Source: a virus
Length of the DNA: 25,344 nt
Virus record (IMG/VR): IMGVR_UViG_3300034166_000403
Location: 1 to 25,344 of that record
Direction: 5' to 3' (one strand)
The translations under genes and the position numbers were made by a program. The notes under the pieces were generated by a model, which was not told the DNA's origin, did not search any database, and saw nothing but the letters and a program-made list of their open reading frames with translations. Below, one piece after another: positions 13,728 to 20,555 of the stretch (position 1 is the first letter of the stretch; every line of letters begins with the position of its first letter).

Positions 13728-14588
13728 ATGACCACAGAGATCAGCACCAACACGACGCCAACGAGGGGGCTGGCCCTCGCTTCATTCGATGACGCATTCC
13801 GCTTCGCCACCATGGTGGCCAAGTCGGAGTTTGCCCCCAAGGATTTTCGCGGCAAGCCCGAGTCCTGCCTGCTGGCGATTCAGCACGGCAGCGAGATCGG
13901 CCTGAGCCCAATGCAGAGCCTGCAGAACATCGCCTGTATCAACGGGCGGCCTGCGATCTGGGGCGATGCTGCCCTAGCGTTGTGCCTTGCCAGCCCCGTC
14001 TGCGACGGCATCCACGAGATGATGGAGGGCGACGGCGACAGCATGACGGCCGTGTGCCAGACCAGCCGCAAGGGCAAGGACGCCAACGTGGTTGGCCGGT
14101 TTAGCGTGGCCGACGCCAAGCGGGCCGGGCTGTGGGGAAAGTCTGGCCCATGGACGCAGTACCCCAAGCGGATGCTGCAGCTGCGGGCCAGGGGCTTCGC
14201 CCTGCGTGACGCCTTCCCTGACGTGCTGCGTGGGCTTGTGACGGCTGAGGAGGCCCAGGACTACCCGACGCAGCCAGAGCCCGTTGTGGTGCGGCCAAAG
14301 TTCACCGACGAGCCCAAGGCCACTGTGGTGAAACTCAAGGCGGATCAGCCGGCTGCTGCGAGCGATGCACTTGGCAACGCCCGCCTGGCGGTGAGCAAGG
14401 CCGACAGCATCACCGCGCTGAACCGTCTGCGAACGCTGGTGGCTCAGCGGCTCACCGAAGGCAAGTTCACGAAAGCCGAGCACGACGAGCTCGTGCAGCT
14501 GATGCTGCACCGGGCCGAGATGCTTGGCGACTCTGACGATGGCGTGGCGTTTGAGCACGAAGCCGCCGAGCACGAGGTGACGGCATGA
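13728..14588 (+). CDS. RecT-type single-strand annealing protein
   Basis: The 286-residue protein has the RecT-type core. It shows A-P-K-D-F-R-G-K-P-E-S-C (residues 36-47), then L-A-I-Q-H-G-S-E-I-G-L-S-P-M-Q-S-L-Q-N-I-A, N-G-R-P-A-I-W-G-D-A and R-F-S-V-A-D-A-K-R-A-G-L-W-G-K-S-G-P-W. The R-M-L-Q-L-R-A-R-G-F-A-L-R-D-A-F motif (residues 148-163) closes the core. It anneals complementary single strands during phage recombination. The C-terminal 110 residues are charged and variable. AAAGGA is six bases before the ATG at 13728; an upstream in-frame TTG at 13629 lacks a ribosome site. The usual partner exonuclease (RecE or YqaJ type) is not adjacent; the protein at 18557 is a candidate nuclease. 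Confidence 0.88.
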   Translation: MTTEISTNTTPTRGLALASFDDAFRFATMVAKSEFAPKDFRGKPESCLLAIQHGSEIGLSPMQSLQNIACINGRPAIWGDAALALCLASPVCDGIHEMMEGDGDSMTAVCQTSRKGKDANVVGRFSVADAKRAGLWGKSGPWTQYPKRMLQLRARGFALRDAFPDVLRGLVTAEEAQDYPTQPEPVVVRPKFTDEPKATVVKLKADQPAAASDALGNARLAVSKADSITALNRLRTLVAQRLTEGKFTKAEHDELVQLMLHRAEMLGDSDDGVAFEHEAAEHEVTA

Positions 14589-14803
14589 CGCTTGACGAGG
14601 CCATCACGGCAATCCGGACGGCTGGCAACAAGCACGATGCCATGAAGATTGCCAACGCCGTCTCGATGGAATCAATGGCCCTGGCTAGGCCATACGCAGA
14701 CGAGTTGGCTGTGCGTCATGCGTGGCATGAGCGTTGGGGCATGGAGCCCCAAACGCTTGGCGACGCAGGGCCACGACCGGGCACGAACTGGACAGGAGAC
14801 TAA
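14585..14803 (+). CDS. Small hypothetical protein after the RecT-like gene
   Basis: This 72-residue protein starts in the preceding stop (ATGA), so it is coupled to RecT. It opens with a helix M-T-L-D-E-A-I-T-A-I-R-T-A-G and continues with helical A-M-K-I-A-N-A-V. A C-terminal part is rich in W, H and P (H-A-W-H-E-R-W-G-M-E-P). There is no recognised motif. It may be a RecT accessory protein by position only. The stop is followed by 156 bases without a gene. Confidence 0.6.
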   Translation: MTLDEAITAIRTAGNKHDAMKIANAVSMESMALARPYADELAVRHAWHERWGMEPQTLGDAGPRPGTNWTGD

Positions 14804-14861
14804 CGCCACGCCATTGGCGACGCAGGCTGACGAACACAGCCGCATTGGCCGCCTAGCGGTA

Positions 14862-14932
14862 GGTGGCGAGTAACCACCGCAGCCGACGCCGTTGATCCGG
14901 CGGTGAGTCGGTCGCGCCGGGCGTAACCCGGC
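14862..14932 (+). promoter_or_regulatory. Three tandem hairpins upstream of the helicase gene
   Basis: In the 156-base gap 14804-14959 three stems follow each other. GGTGG (14862-14866) pairs with CCACC (14874-14878). CGCCG (14887-14891) pairs with CGGCG (14898-14902), with an outer CCGA/TCGG (14883-14886, 14908-14911). GCCGGG (14916-14921) pairs with CCCGGC (14927-14932). The helicase ribosome site follows at 14943-14948. It could be a structured leader, a processing site or a small RNA. GC-rich sequence forms hairpins easily, so this is only suggestive. Confidence 0.4.
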
Positions 14933-14959
14933 AAATACACACGAAAGGATGCGTGGACG

Positions 14960-16414
14960 ATGCAGGTTTATCTTGATGACACAATCGACTCATACCGCAG
15001 GTTTCTGCGTATCAAGTCGCTGCCGCGTTACGAGATCAGCGGCCGTATGGCGTGGTTCCCAGACGAGTACGCAGGCGACATCGGCGTAGCTGCCGACGAG
15101 CCAGCCATTGCGTCATACGAGCCACGGCCTGGGCTGTTTGATTACCAGCGGGACATTGTGCGGCTGGCGGTTGAGAAGAAGCGTTACGCCATCTTCGCTG
15201 ACTGCGGGCTCGGAAAGACGCTGATGCTGCTTGAGTTTGCCCGGCACGTCCGCGAGACGGTGCCCGACAAGCCAGTGCTGATTGTGTCGCCGCTCATGGT
15301 GGTTAAGCAGACGGTGGCAGAGGCCGAGAAGTTCTACGGCGACACGCTGCCCATCGAGCAGGTGGCAGCCAAGGATCTGGCCAAGTGGATGAAGAAGCCA
15401 GGCGGCCGGCTCGGCATCACGAACTACGACGCACTGCGAGACGATACGCCAGATGGCGACCTAGCGGGACTGATTCTTGATGAATCGTCCATGCTCAAAA
15501 GCCACTATGGGAAATGGGGCCAAGTGTGCCTGCGAATTGGTGCAGGCGTTGAGTGGAAGCTGGCCTTGACTGGAACGCCGGCACCGAATGATCGCATCGA
15601 GTATGCGAACCACGCCGTATTTCTGGACGCCTTCCCAAACGTCAACTCATTTCTGGCCAAGTTCTTCATCAATCGTGGCCAGACGATGGAGCGTTGGGAA
15701 CTGAAGCCGCACGCACTACGGCCCTTCTACCGTGCTCTTTCGCACTGGTGCATCTTCCTGACAGATCCCAGCACCTACGGCTGGAAAGATAACGTCCACA
15801 ACATCCCGCCCATTCACGTTCACATTGATGACGTGCGGCTATCTGCGGAGCAGGAGAAGGCCGTACGTGCAACGACGGGCCAGCTGTTCGTCACTGAGCT
15901 AGGCGGCATCACCACCAGGGCCAAGCTCTCGCGGATGGCAAAGTGCGAAAGCAGCATTAAGCCGCAGTACATCGTGGACATGGTGCGAGAGTGGCCAACC
16001 GAAAGCACCATTATCTGGTGCCGATACAACGACGAGCAGGACATGCTGGCCAGGATGATTCCCGGGGCCGCGAGCATCGACGGCAAGACGCCGCAGGAAG
16101 AACGCCAGCGGCTCGTTGACGAGTTCAAGGCTGGCAGCATCAAGGTTCTCATCACCAAGCCGAAGATTCTGGGCTTTGGACTCAATCTGCAAATCTGCAC
16201 GCGACAGGTATTCAGCGGCTTGCAGGACTCCTACGAGGAGTATTACCAGGCCGTGAAAAGGAGCAACCGCGTCGGCTCGTGGCGTCCGCTCAACGTCCAC
16301 GTCCCCGTGACTGACATCGAACGCCCGATGGTTGAGAACGTGCTGCGTAAGGCACGTCGCGTCGAGGCCGACACCCGCGAGCAGGAGGCGATGTTCCGTG
16401 ACGCTACTGCCTGA
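14960..16414 (+). CDS. SNF2-type superfamily 2 DNA helicase/translocase
   Basis: The 484-residue protein has a Q-like segment (F-D-Y-Q-R-D-I-V near 60-67) and Walker A A-D-C-G-L-G-K-T at 80-87. Motif II D-E-S-S at 174-177 and motif III L-T-G-T-P at 203-207 follow, then motif V G-F-G-L-N-L-Q at 405-411 and motif VI Q-A-V-K-R-S-N-R-V-G-S at 430-440. It hydrolyses ATP to move along duplex DNA. The two RecA-like domains are separated by an insert with S-H-W-C-I-F-L-T. It lacks fused nuclease domains. Its end overlaps the start of a DNA methyltransferase (GTG at 16398) by 17 bases, so the two are coupled. It may act in replication, recombination or DNA modification. AAAGG precedes the ATG. Confidence 0.88.
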   Translation: MQVYLDDTIDSYRRFLRIKSLPRYEISGRMAWFPDEYAGDIGVAADEPAIASYEPRPGLFDYQRDIVRLAVEKKRYAIFADCGLGKTLMLLEFARHVRETVPDKPVLIVSPLMVVKQTVAEAEKFYGDTLPIEQVAAKDLAKWMKKPGGRLGITNYDALRDDTPDGDLAGLILDESSMLKSHYGKWGQVCLRIGAGVEWKLALTGTPAPNDRIEYANHAVFLDAFPNVNSFLAKFFINRGQTMERWELKPHALRPFYRALSHWCIFLTDPSTYGWKDNVHNIPPIHVHIDDVRLSAEQEKAVRATTGQLFVTELGGITTRAKLSRMAKCESSIKPQYIVDMVREWPTESTIIWCRYNDEQDMLARMIPGAASIDGKTPQEERQRLVDEFKAGSIKVLITKPKILGFGLNLQICTRQVFSGLQDSYEEYYQAVKRSNRVGSWRPLNVHVPVTDIERPMVENVLRKARRVEADTREQEAMFRDATA

Positions 16415-17294
16415 CCATTCACCGTACGCCATTCACCACGGCGACTGCATTCCGCACATGCTCGAGGACATGCCGCCGCATTCGGTTGATTTCTCGGTTT
16501 TTTCGCCACCGTTCCCGAGTCTGTTTTCCTACACGTCAAAGGCTGAGGACATCGGCAACAGCGAGAACATGAAAGGCGAAGCCAAGATCCACTTGTCCTA
16601 CTTCTTTCGCGGGCTTGCTCGCGTGCTGAAGCCTGGCCGGGCCGTTGTCGTTCACGTCATGCAGATCCCAAGGCTTAAGCGTTCCGGCGAAGTAGGGCTG
16701 CACGACTATCGAGGGCTCAACATCCGTCTCGGTGAGCGTGCCGGGCTCGTCTACGAATATGACTGGGTGGTGAGAAAGAATCCGCAGGCCCAAGCGATTC
16801 GCACGCGAAGCCGTGAGCTTCAGTTTGCCGGCCTTGAGAGTGACAGGGCCAAGCAGCGTGGATGCCTGCCCGACTACCTCATCAAGTTCCGGGCACCTGG
16901 CGACAACGCACTAGCCATCGACTCTGAAGGCGACGTGTCGAGGAACGAGTGGATTGACTGGGCCGAATGCTGCTGGAGTGACATCCGCGAGACGAACACG
17001 CTGAACGTAAAAGAGGCCCGCAGCGAAGAGGATACGAAGCACATCTGCCCGCTGCAGCTGGACGTGATTGACAGGCTGGTGAGGCTGTACAGCAACCCCG
17101 GTGAGGTTGTCTTTTCGCCTTTCACTGGCATTGGCAGTGAGGGATACGTGGCACTTCAGCGTGGCCGCAGGTTCTACGGATGCGAGCTCAAGCCCGAGTA
17201 CCACGCCCAGGCGTTGAAGAATCTGGCCAAGGCTGAGCGAACGCACCAAGCGAATAGCAAAACTCTCTTTGACACACAAGAGGCCGTCGCTTGA
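16398..17294 (+). CDS. DNA methyltransferase, beta-class N4/N6 amino type
   Basis: This is a 298-residue product. Motif IV is S-P-P-F at 36-39 and motif I is P-F-T-G-I-G-S at 241-247. This order (IV before I) is that of beta-class amino methyltransferases; S-P-P-[FY] often marks N4-cytosine enzymes, but N6-adenine activity is possible. It begins with H-H-G-D-C near 13-17 and has a likely target-recognition region at about 90-210. I prefer the GTG at 16398, since AGGAGG lies nine bases upstream; an ATG at 16332 is deep inside the helicase gene. No restriction enzyme is adjacent. It probably protects phage DNA or marks it for control. Confidence 0.88.
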   Translation: MTLLPDHSPYAIHHGDCIPHMLEDMPPHSVDFSVFSPPFPSLFSYTSKAEDIGNSENMKGEAKIHLSYFFRGLARVLKPGRAVVVHVMQIPRLKRSGEVGLHDYRGLNIRLGERAGLVYEYDWVVRKNPQAQAIRTRSRELQFAGLESDRAKQRGCLPDYLIKFRAPGDNALAIDSEGDVSRNEWIDWAECCWSDIRETNTLNVKEARSEEDTKHICPLQLDVIDRLVRLYSNPGEVVFSPFTGIGSEGYVALQRGRRFYGCELKPEYHAQALKNLAKAERTHQANSKTLFDTQEAVA

Positions 17295-17345
17295 CGAGTG
17301 TGGCACGGTGGCCACTAGTGAACGACACGAAGCAAGGAGGCATGT

Positions 17346-18560
17346 ATGCCAGCGACAGCGACCAAGAAACTTAAGACCCCATATGAAAACCTTCTGCCGC
17401 CGCTCAAGACATCCGAGCGAGAGGCTCTTGCTGCGGACATCAAGGCCAATGGGGTGCTGCACCCGGTGGTGATCGACGAGGATGGCAACATCCTTGACGG
17501 GCACCATCGCTACGCCATCGACACCAACGCGCCGACGAGGACCGTCGAAGGGCTAAGCGACGAGGAGAAGCAGGCGTACACGATAAGGGCAAACCTGGCC
17601 CGGCGCAACTTGTCGCCAGATCAGGCGAGGGATGTTGCTAAGACTCAGCGAGCCATTGCAAAGAAGCTGAGAGAGTCCGACCCGAAGGCGTGGACGCTAA
17701 AGCGTGTGGCGGCTTTGCTTGGAGTTGCTGTTCAGACGGTCTCATCGTGGTTTAGTAACGATTCCAGCGATGGAAATACTACTAAAGTCCCCACGCCGGA
17801 CGCTCGCGTCAAACTTAACACTGCTGCTAAGGAAGAAGTCGTTGCCCGCCTTGAGGCTGGCGAGACGCAGCAGCAAATTGCAGCCGACTTCGGTGTGTGC
17901 CAGAAGACCGTCAGCAACATTGGAAAAAAGGCAGACGAGATCCACAGCCGCGACGATGACAAAGCCCGCAAAACAGCACATCTAAAAACCAGCAAGTTTG
18001 ACGTACGTCGTGGCGACTTTCGCCAGGTGCTCGCTGACGTTAGCAACGTGTCCCTTGTGCTGACAGATCCGCCATACCCGAAGGAGTTTCTTCCGCTCTG
18101 GGAAGACCTTAGCAAGTGGGCTGCCGGAGCGTTGGCCGACGACGGTTTGCTGGTTGCATACAGCGGCCAAATGTATCTGCCGCAGGTGCTCGAGCTGCTG
18201 GGTAAGCATCTCGATTTCTGGTGGTGCGGTGCTGTCGTTCACAAGGGTAGCGGCAACCTGACTCCGCTTGGCCACCCAGTTCGCAAGGTGGTCAACAAGT
18301 GGAAGCCTCTGGTGATGTTTATGAAGCGGGGCGGCGTTGGATTCCAGCGTTCGTTTAGCGACCTGATTGACGGCGCAGGAAAGCAGAAGAGCGAACACAA
18401 CTGGCAGCAGCATGAGGCTGAGGCAGCCATGCTGATTAAGGCTTTCACGAAGAAGGGCGAGTTAGTCGTAGACCCTTTTGCAGGATCAGGCGGGTTTTGC
18501 AAGGCAGCACACGATCTTGAACGCATCGCCGTTGGTGCAGAAATCTTGGAGGCGTCATGA
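17346..18560 (+). CDS. ParB-like / double HTH / DNA methyltransferase fusion
   Basis: The 404-residue protein joins three parts. Residues 10-85 form a ParB N-terminal domain with D-G-H-H-R-Y-A (51-57). Two HTH motifs follow at about 116-136 (W-T-L-K-R-V-A-A-L-L-G-V) and 162-193 (Q-Q-I-A-A-D-F-G-V-C-Q-K-T-V). Residues 215-400 form a beta-class methyltransferase with D-P-P-Y at 241-244 and D-P-F-A-G-S-G at 376-382. D-P-P-Y suggests N6-adenine. AAGGAGG is five bases before the ATG. The ParB part may bind DNA or nucleotides and the HTHs may target sites; function as a regulator plus modifier is inferred. The next gene starts in its stop (ATGA). Such ParB-methyltransferase fusions occur in phages; the double HTH is less usual. 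Confidence 0.85.
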   Translation: MPATATKKLKTPYENLLPPLKTSEREALAADIKANGVLHPVVIDEDGNILDGHHRYAIDTNAPTRTVEGLSDEEKQAYTIRANLARRNLSPDQARDVAKTQRAIAKKLRESDPKAWTLKRVAALLGVAVQTVSSWFSNDSSDGNTTKVPTPDARVKLNTAAKEEVVARLEAGETQQQIAADFGVCQKTVSNIGKKADEIHSRDDDKARKTAHLKTSKFDVRRGDFRQVLADVSNVSLVLTDPPYPKEFLPLWEDLSKWAAGALADDGLLVAYSGQMYLPQVLELLGKHLDFWWCGAVVHKGSGNLTPLGHPVRKVVNKWKPLVMFMKRGGVGFQRSFSDLIDGAGKQKSEHNWQQHEAEAAMLIKAFTKKGELVVDPFAGSGGFCKAAHDLERIAVGAEILEAS

Positions 18561-19003
18561 CGCTTGAGTTCACGGTGGCCGATGGCAAGCAAAGCCTGAA
18601 GGGCTCACCCACACGCGACGTGTTCAAGTTCATGCACAAGCAAATGTGCAAGGAGCATTGGGGTTGTGACTTGGACTTCATCTGGGTGATGAAGTCGCCC
18701 CAGCCCGACATTGTCGCCGGCCTGGACTACAAGACGGCATGTGACGAGGTCACATTCACAGAGGTTATTGCATACAACGCGCTGCTGTTTCGTGGCATCA
18801 GCGTCTACATCGTCGTTGGTGACGCCGAGACAGGATGCTTTGACGTTTATCAGTACCTCGGCGGGCATCACTACAAGCCTCGCTACACGCTGGAGTTCAT
18901 TCGCAAAACCAGTTGCTGGCAAGAATTTCATCAGTGGCAGGCAGAGATTCGCAAGGCGTTCGCTCATCGGTTCTCGTCGGAAGGGCAAACCCATGGCCGG
19001 TGA
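18557..19003 (+). CDS. PD-(D/E)XK-like nuclease-fold protein
   Basis: I do not recognise a named family. The 148-residue protein has a pattern of small PD-(D/E)XK-fold nucleases. There is a helix at 18-33, a strand C-D-L-D-F-I-W-V with D40, a strand V-A-G-L-D-Y-K with D57 and K59, a helix 65-80 (F-T-E-V-I-A-Y-N-A-L-L-F-R-G), then I-S-V-Y-I-V-V-G-D and F-D-V-Y-Q-Y-L-G-G. The D-x-x-D-x-K arrangement and the order of secondary elements fit this fold, but no specific family can be named. It follows the ParB-methyltransferase gene by overlap and its end overlaps the next gene. It could be an exonuclease partner for RecT, a restriction-type nuclease or a Holliday-type endonuclease. Confidence 0.65.
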   Translation: MTLEFTVADGKQSLKGSPTRDVFKFMHKQMCKEHWGCDLDFIWVMKSPQPDIVAGLDYKTACDEVTFTEVIAYNALLFRGISVYIVVGDAETGCFDVYQYLGGHHYKPRYTLEFIRKTSCWQEFHQWQAEIRKAFAHRFSSEGQTHGR

Positions 19004-19808
19004 ATGGATCAAAATGCGTATCGACCTGGCGTCCGACCCAGCTGTGGTGCGGATCCGCCGGGCCACTGGCCTGGACGCCGACTCGGTGGTGGGCAAGCTG
19101 CACCGCCTTTGGGGCTGGGCCGACGTTCACACCGCAGACGGCTCGGCGGTAGGGCTCGACGTTGACTGGGTGGACGAGCTTGTTGGGGTTCCCGGCTTCG
19201 GGGCCGCCATGATCGCCGCCGGTTGGCTCGAGGCGGATGGGACTGGAATCCGTTTTGCCAACTTCGACAGGCACAACGGGCAGCCAGCCAAGGTGCGGGC
19301 GCTCGGGAAAAACCGCATGAAACGCATCCGTTGCGCTGACAGCGCAACACTTGCGCCACTAGAAGAAGAGAAGAGAAGAATAAGAGAAGAAGAATTACAT
19401 GCTTCGCAGGTAGCCACGAGCGAACCGCCGAAGCGGCGGAAACGCTCGCGGCCCGCAGGCGGCATCGGGTGGACTGCTGACGCAGGGTGGCAGGGCATCA
19501 CGGACGCAGACCGCACCGAATGGGCCGCAGCGTACCCAGCGTGCGACGTGGCGGGCGAACTGCTGCGGGCCACGTCTTGGCTCAAGGCCAACCCGTCCAA
19601 GGCTCACAAGTCCAACTGGCGGCGTTTCGTGGTGTCGTGGCTCACCCGCTCGCAGGACAAGGGCGGGACAAACCGCACTCCAGGCGTACGCCCCGACGCG
19701 AAGCCGCCGCCAAAGGCGTGGAAGGACGAGTACCGCCCGGCCCCGTACCGGCGGCCCAAGGAACTGGCAGCGTTGACACCCGACTTATCACTCAAGGACG
19801 AGACATGA
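18993..19808 (+). CDS. Phage replication initiation protein
   Basis: The 271-residue protein opens with W-I-K-M-R-I-D-L-A-S-D-P-A-V, then D-S-V-V-G-K-L-H-R-L-W-G-W-A-D. A D-W-V-D-E-L-V-G-V-P-G-F segment follows, then G-I-R-F-A-N-F-D-R-H-N-G with K-V-R-A-L. This resembles the winged-helix N-terminus of phage replication initiators or helicase loaders. A charged linker (E-E-E-K-R-R-I-R-E-E-E) near 123-135 joins it to a C-terminal part with L-R-A-T-S-W-L-K-A-N-P. The ATG at 18993 overlaps the previous gene's end; an in-frame ATG at 18711 would run through the previous gene. An origin-like element lies inside the gene (19330-19394). Confidence 0.75.
   Translation: MAGEWIKMRIDLASDPAVVRIRRATGLDADSVVGKLHRLWGWADVHTADGSAVGLDVDWVDELVGVPGFGAAMIAAGWLEADGTGIRFANFDRHNGQPAKVRALGKNRMKRIRCADSATLAPLEEEKRRIREEELHASQVATSEPPKRRKRSRPAGGIGWTADAGWQGITDADRTEWAAAYPACDVAGELLRATSWLKANPSKAHKSNWRRFVVSWLTRSQDKGGTNRTPGVRPDAKPPPKAWKDEYRPAPYRRPKELAALTPDLSLKDET
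19330..19394. other. Candidate replication origin inside the initiator gene
   Basis: GTTGCGC (19330-19336) pairs with GCGCAAC (19342-19348) across TGACA, giving a perfect 7-bp palindrome. TTGCGC repeats once more at 19351-19356. Next comes a purine-only run with one T (19361-19394), rich in A and easy to melt. This order (iterons or palindrome, then an AT-rich tract inside the initiator gene's linker region) resembles lambda-type origins. The purine tract encodes the charged linker, which could also explain it. Confidence 0.5.
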
Positions 19809-20041
19809 CCCCAGAGAACACCACCACCATCGAGCGTCTGCCGCTCACGCCTAGCCAGCAGCGGGCGTACGAGTTCATTGCCAGCACCGCCGGCATGTGG
19901 GGGCCGAGCGTGCGAGAGATCGCGGCCGGGCTCGCCTACAAGAGCCCGCACGCTGTCACCGGCATGCTCGAGCAGCTGGAGCGTAAGGGCTGGATTACAC
20001 GCGAACCGGGCAAGTCACGAGGAATAAGGGTGCGAACATGA
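19805..20041 (+). CDS. LexA-type winged helix DNA-binding protein without protease
   Basis: The 78-residue protein is a LexA N-terminal domain. It has L-T-P-S-Q-Q-R-A-Y-E-F-I (residues 14-25), then P-S-V-R-E-I-A-A-G-L-A-Y-K-S-P-H-A-V (34-51), L-E-Q-L-E-R-K-G-W-I-T-R (55-66) and a wing ending S-R-G-I-R-V. The usual C-terminal S24 peptidase domain with the Ala-Gly cleavage site is absent. It may bind LexA-like operators and compete with host LexA or control phage genes. The start overlaps the previous stop (ATGA) and its stop overlaps the next start. Upstream in-frame starts would overlap the initiator gene heavily and are rejected. Confidence 0.83.
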   Translation: MTPENTTTIERLPLTPSQQRAYEFIASTAGMWGPSVREIAAGLAYKSPHAVTGMLEQLERKGWITREPGKSRGIRVRT

Positions 20042-20307
20042 CCACCGAAAGACTTATCAAGCGTCTGCTTCGTCTGCAGGGTGGCTGCATCCACGCGAGT
20101 GAAGACGCTGACAACTGGAGCATGCACGACTCGCTCGTTGCCAACGCTCGCACCATCGGGATTGCCATTGCGTCCATCAAGACGCTCAAGGCAGAGAACG
20201 ACGAACTGCGGGCCAGACTCGTCAGGCAGGCGTGCTACTTCGAGCACATCGAAGCACGCGAGCAGCCGAAGACGTGGCCGCTGCTTGAAGACGAGGAGGG
20301 GCTATGA
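20038..20307 (+). CDS. Small hypothetical protein
   Basis: The 89-residue protein starts in the LexA-like stop (ATGA). A basic N-terminal helix T-T-E-R-L-I-K-R-L-L-R-L-Q-G-G precedes a region with D-N-W-S-M-H-D-S. Then comes a heptad-like helix A-I-A-S-I-K-T-L-K-A-E-N-D-E-L-R-A-R-L that could form a short coiled coil. The C-terminus is acidic (L-L-E-D-E-E-G). There is no enzyme motif. Its place between LexA-like and sliding clamp genes suggests an early or replication-linked role, but that is inference. Confidence 0.6.
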   Translation: MTTERLIKRLLRLQGGCIHASEDADNWSMHDSLVANARTIGIAIASIKTLKAENDELRARLVRQACYFEHIEAREQPKTWPLLEDEEGL

Positions 20308-20555
20308 CGCTCACAGATTTTGTCTGGATCTCTGTTGGTGAACTTCTTCTCGCGGGCACTTTCGCTCTCGGGATTCTGGTTGGTGTCGCATTAAAGCCAC
20401 GAAAGGAATCGACTCATGGCAACTGCAACGAAGGAACGGAAGACGACTGGAATCACGCTGGCAACCTCAACGCTACGGGCGGCTCTTGCCGACGTGCTCA
20501 GGGCTGTGCCGGCAAGGCACGCGAAGCCCATCCTGGCCAACGTCCGGCTAGGTGA
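20304..20555 (+). CDS. Small predicted membrane protein overlapping dnaN
   Basis: The frame starts in the preceding stop (ATGA) and encodes 83 residues. Residues 5-29 (F-V-W-I-S-V-G-E-L-L-L-A-G-T-F-A-L-G-I-L-V-G-V-A-L) form one clear membrane helix followed by K-P-R-K-E-S-T. The last 46 residues overlap the start of dnaN in another frame and look like by-product sequence (Cys, Gly, Arg-rich). Thus the gene may be real with an unusual overlap of 140 bases. A holin-like or membrane-anchor role is possible, but nothing shows it. The overlap is the main doubt. Confidence 0.45.
   Translation: MTLTDFVWISVGELLLAGTFALGILVGVALKPRKESTHGNCNEGTEDDWNHAGNLNATGGSCRRAQGCAGKAREAHPGQRPAR

Noticed and set aside
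13974-14573. Minus-strand frame of 199 codons opposite the RecT-like gene
   Set aside because: The RecT-like motifs on the plus strand explain the region. The complement is His/Gly/Leu-rich with no known pattern.
18711-18992. Upstream extension of the replication initiator to an ATG at 18711
   Set aside because: It would lie within the PD-(D/E)XK-like gene, and its translated sequence is Ser/Arg/Thr-rich and unlike the initiator family.
19487-19804. Upstream extension of the LexA-like gene
   Set aside because: It lies within the initiator gene and is Gly/Arg/Pro-rich. The ATG at 19805 gives the standard LexA start.
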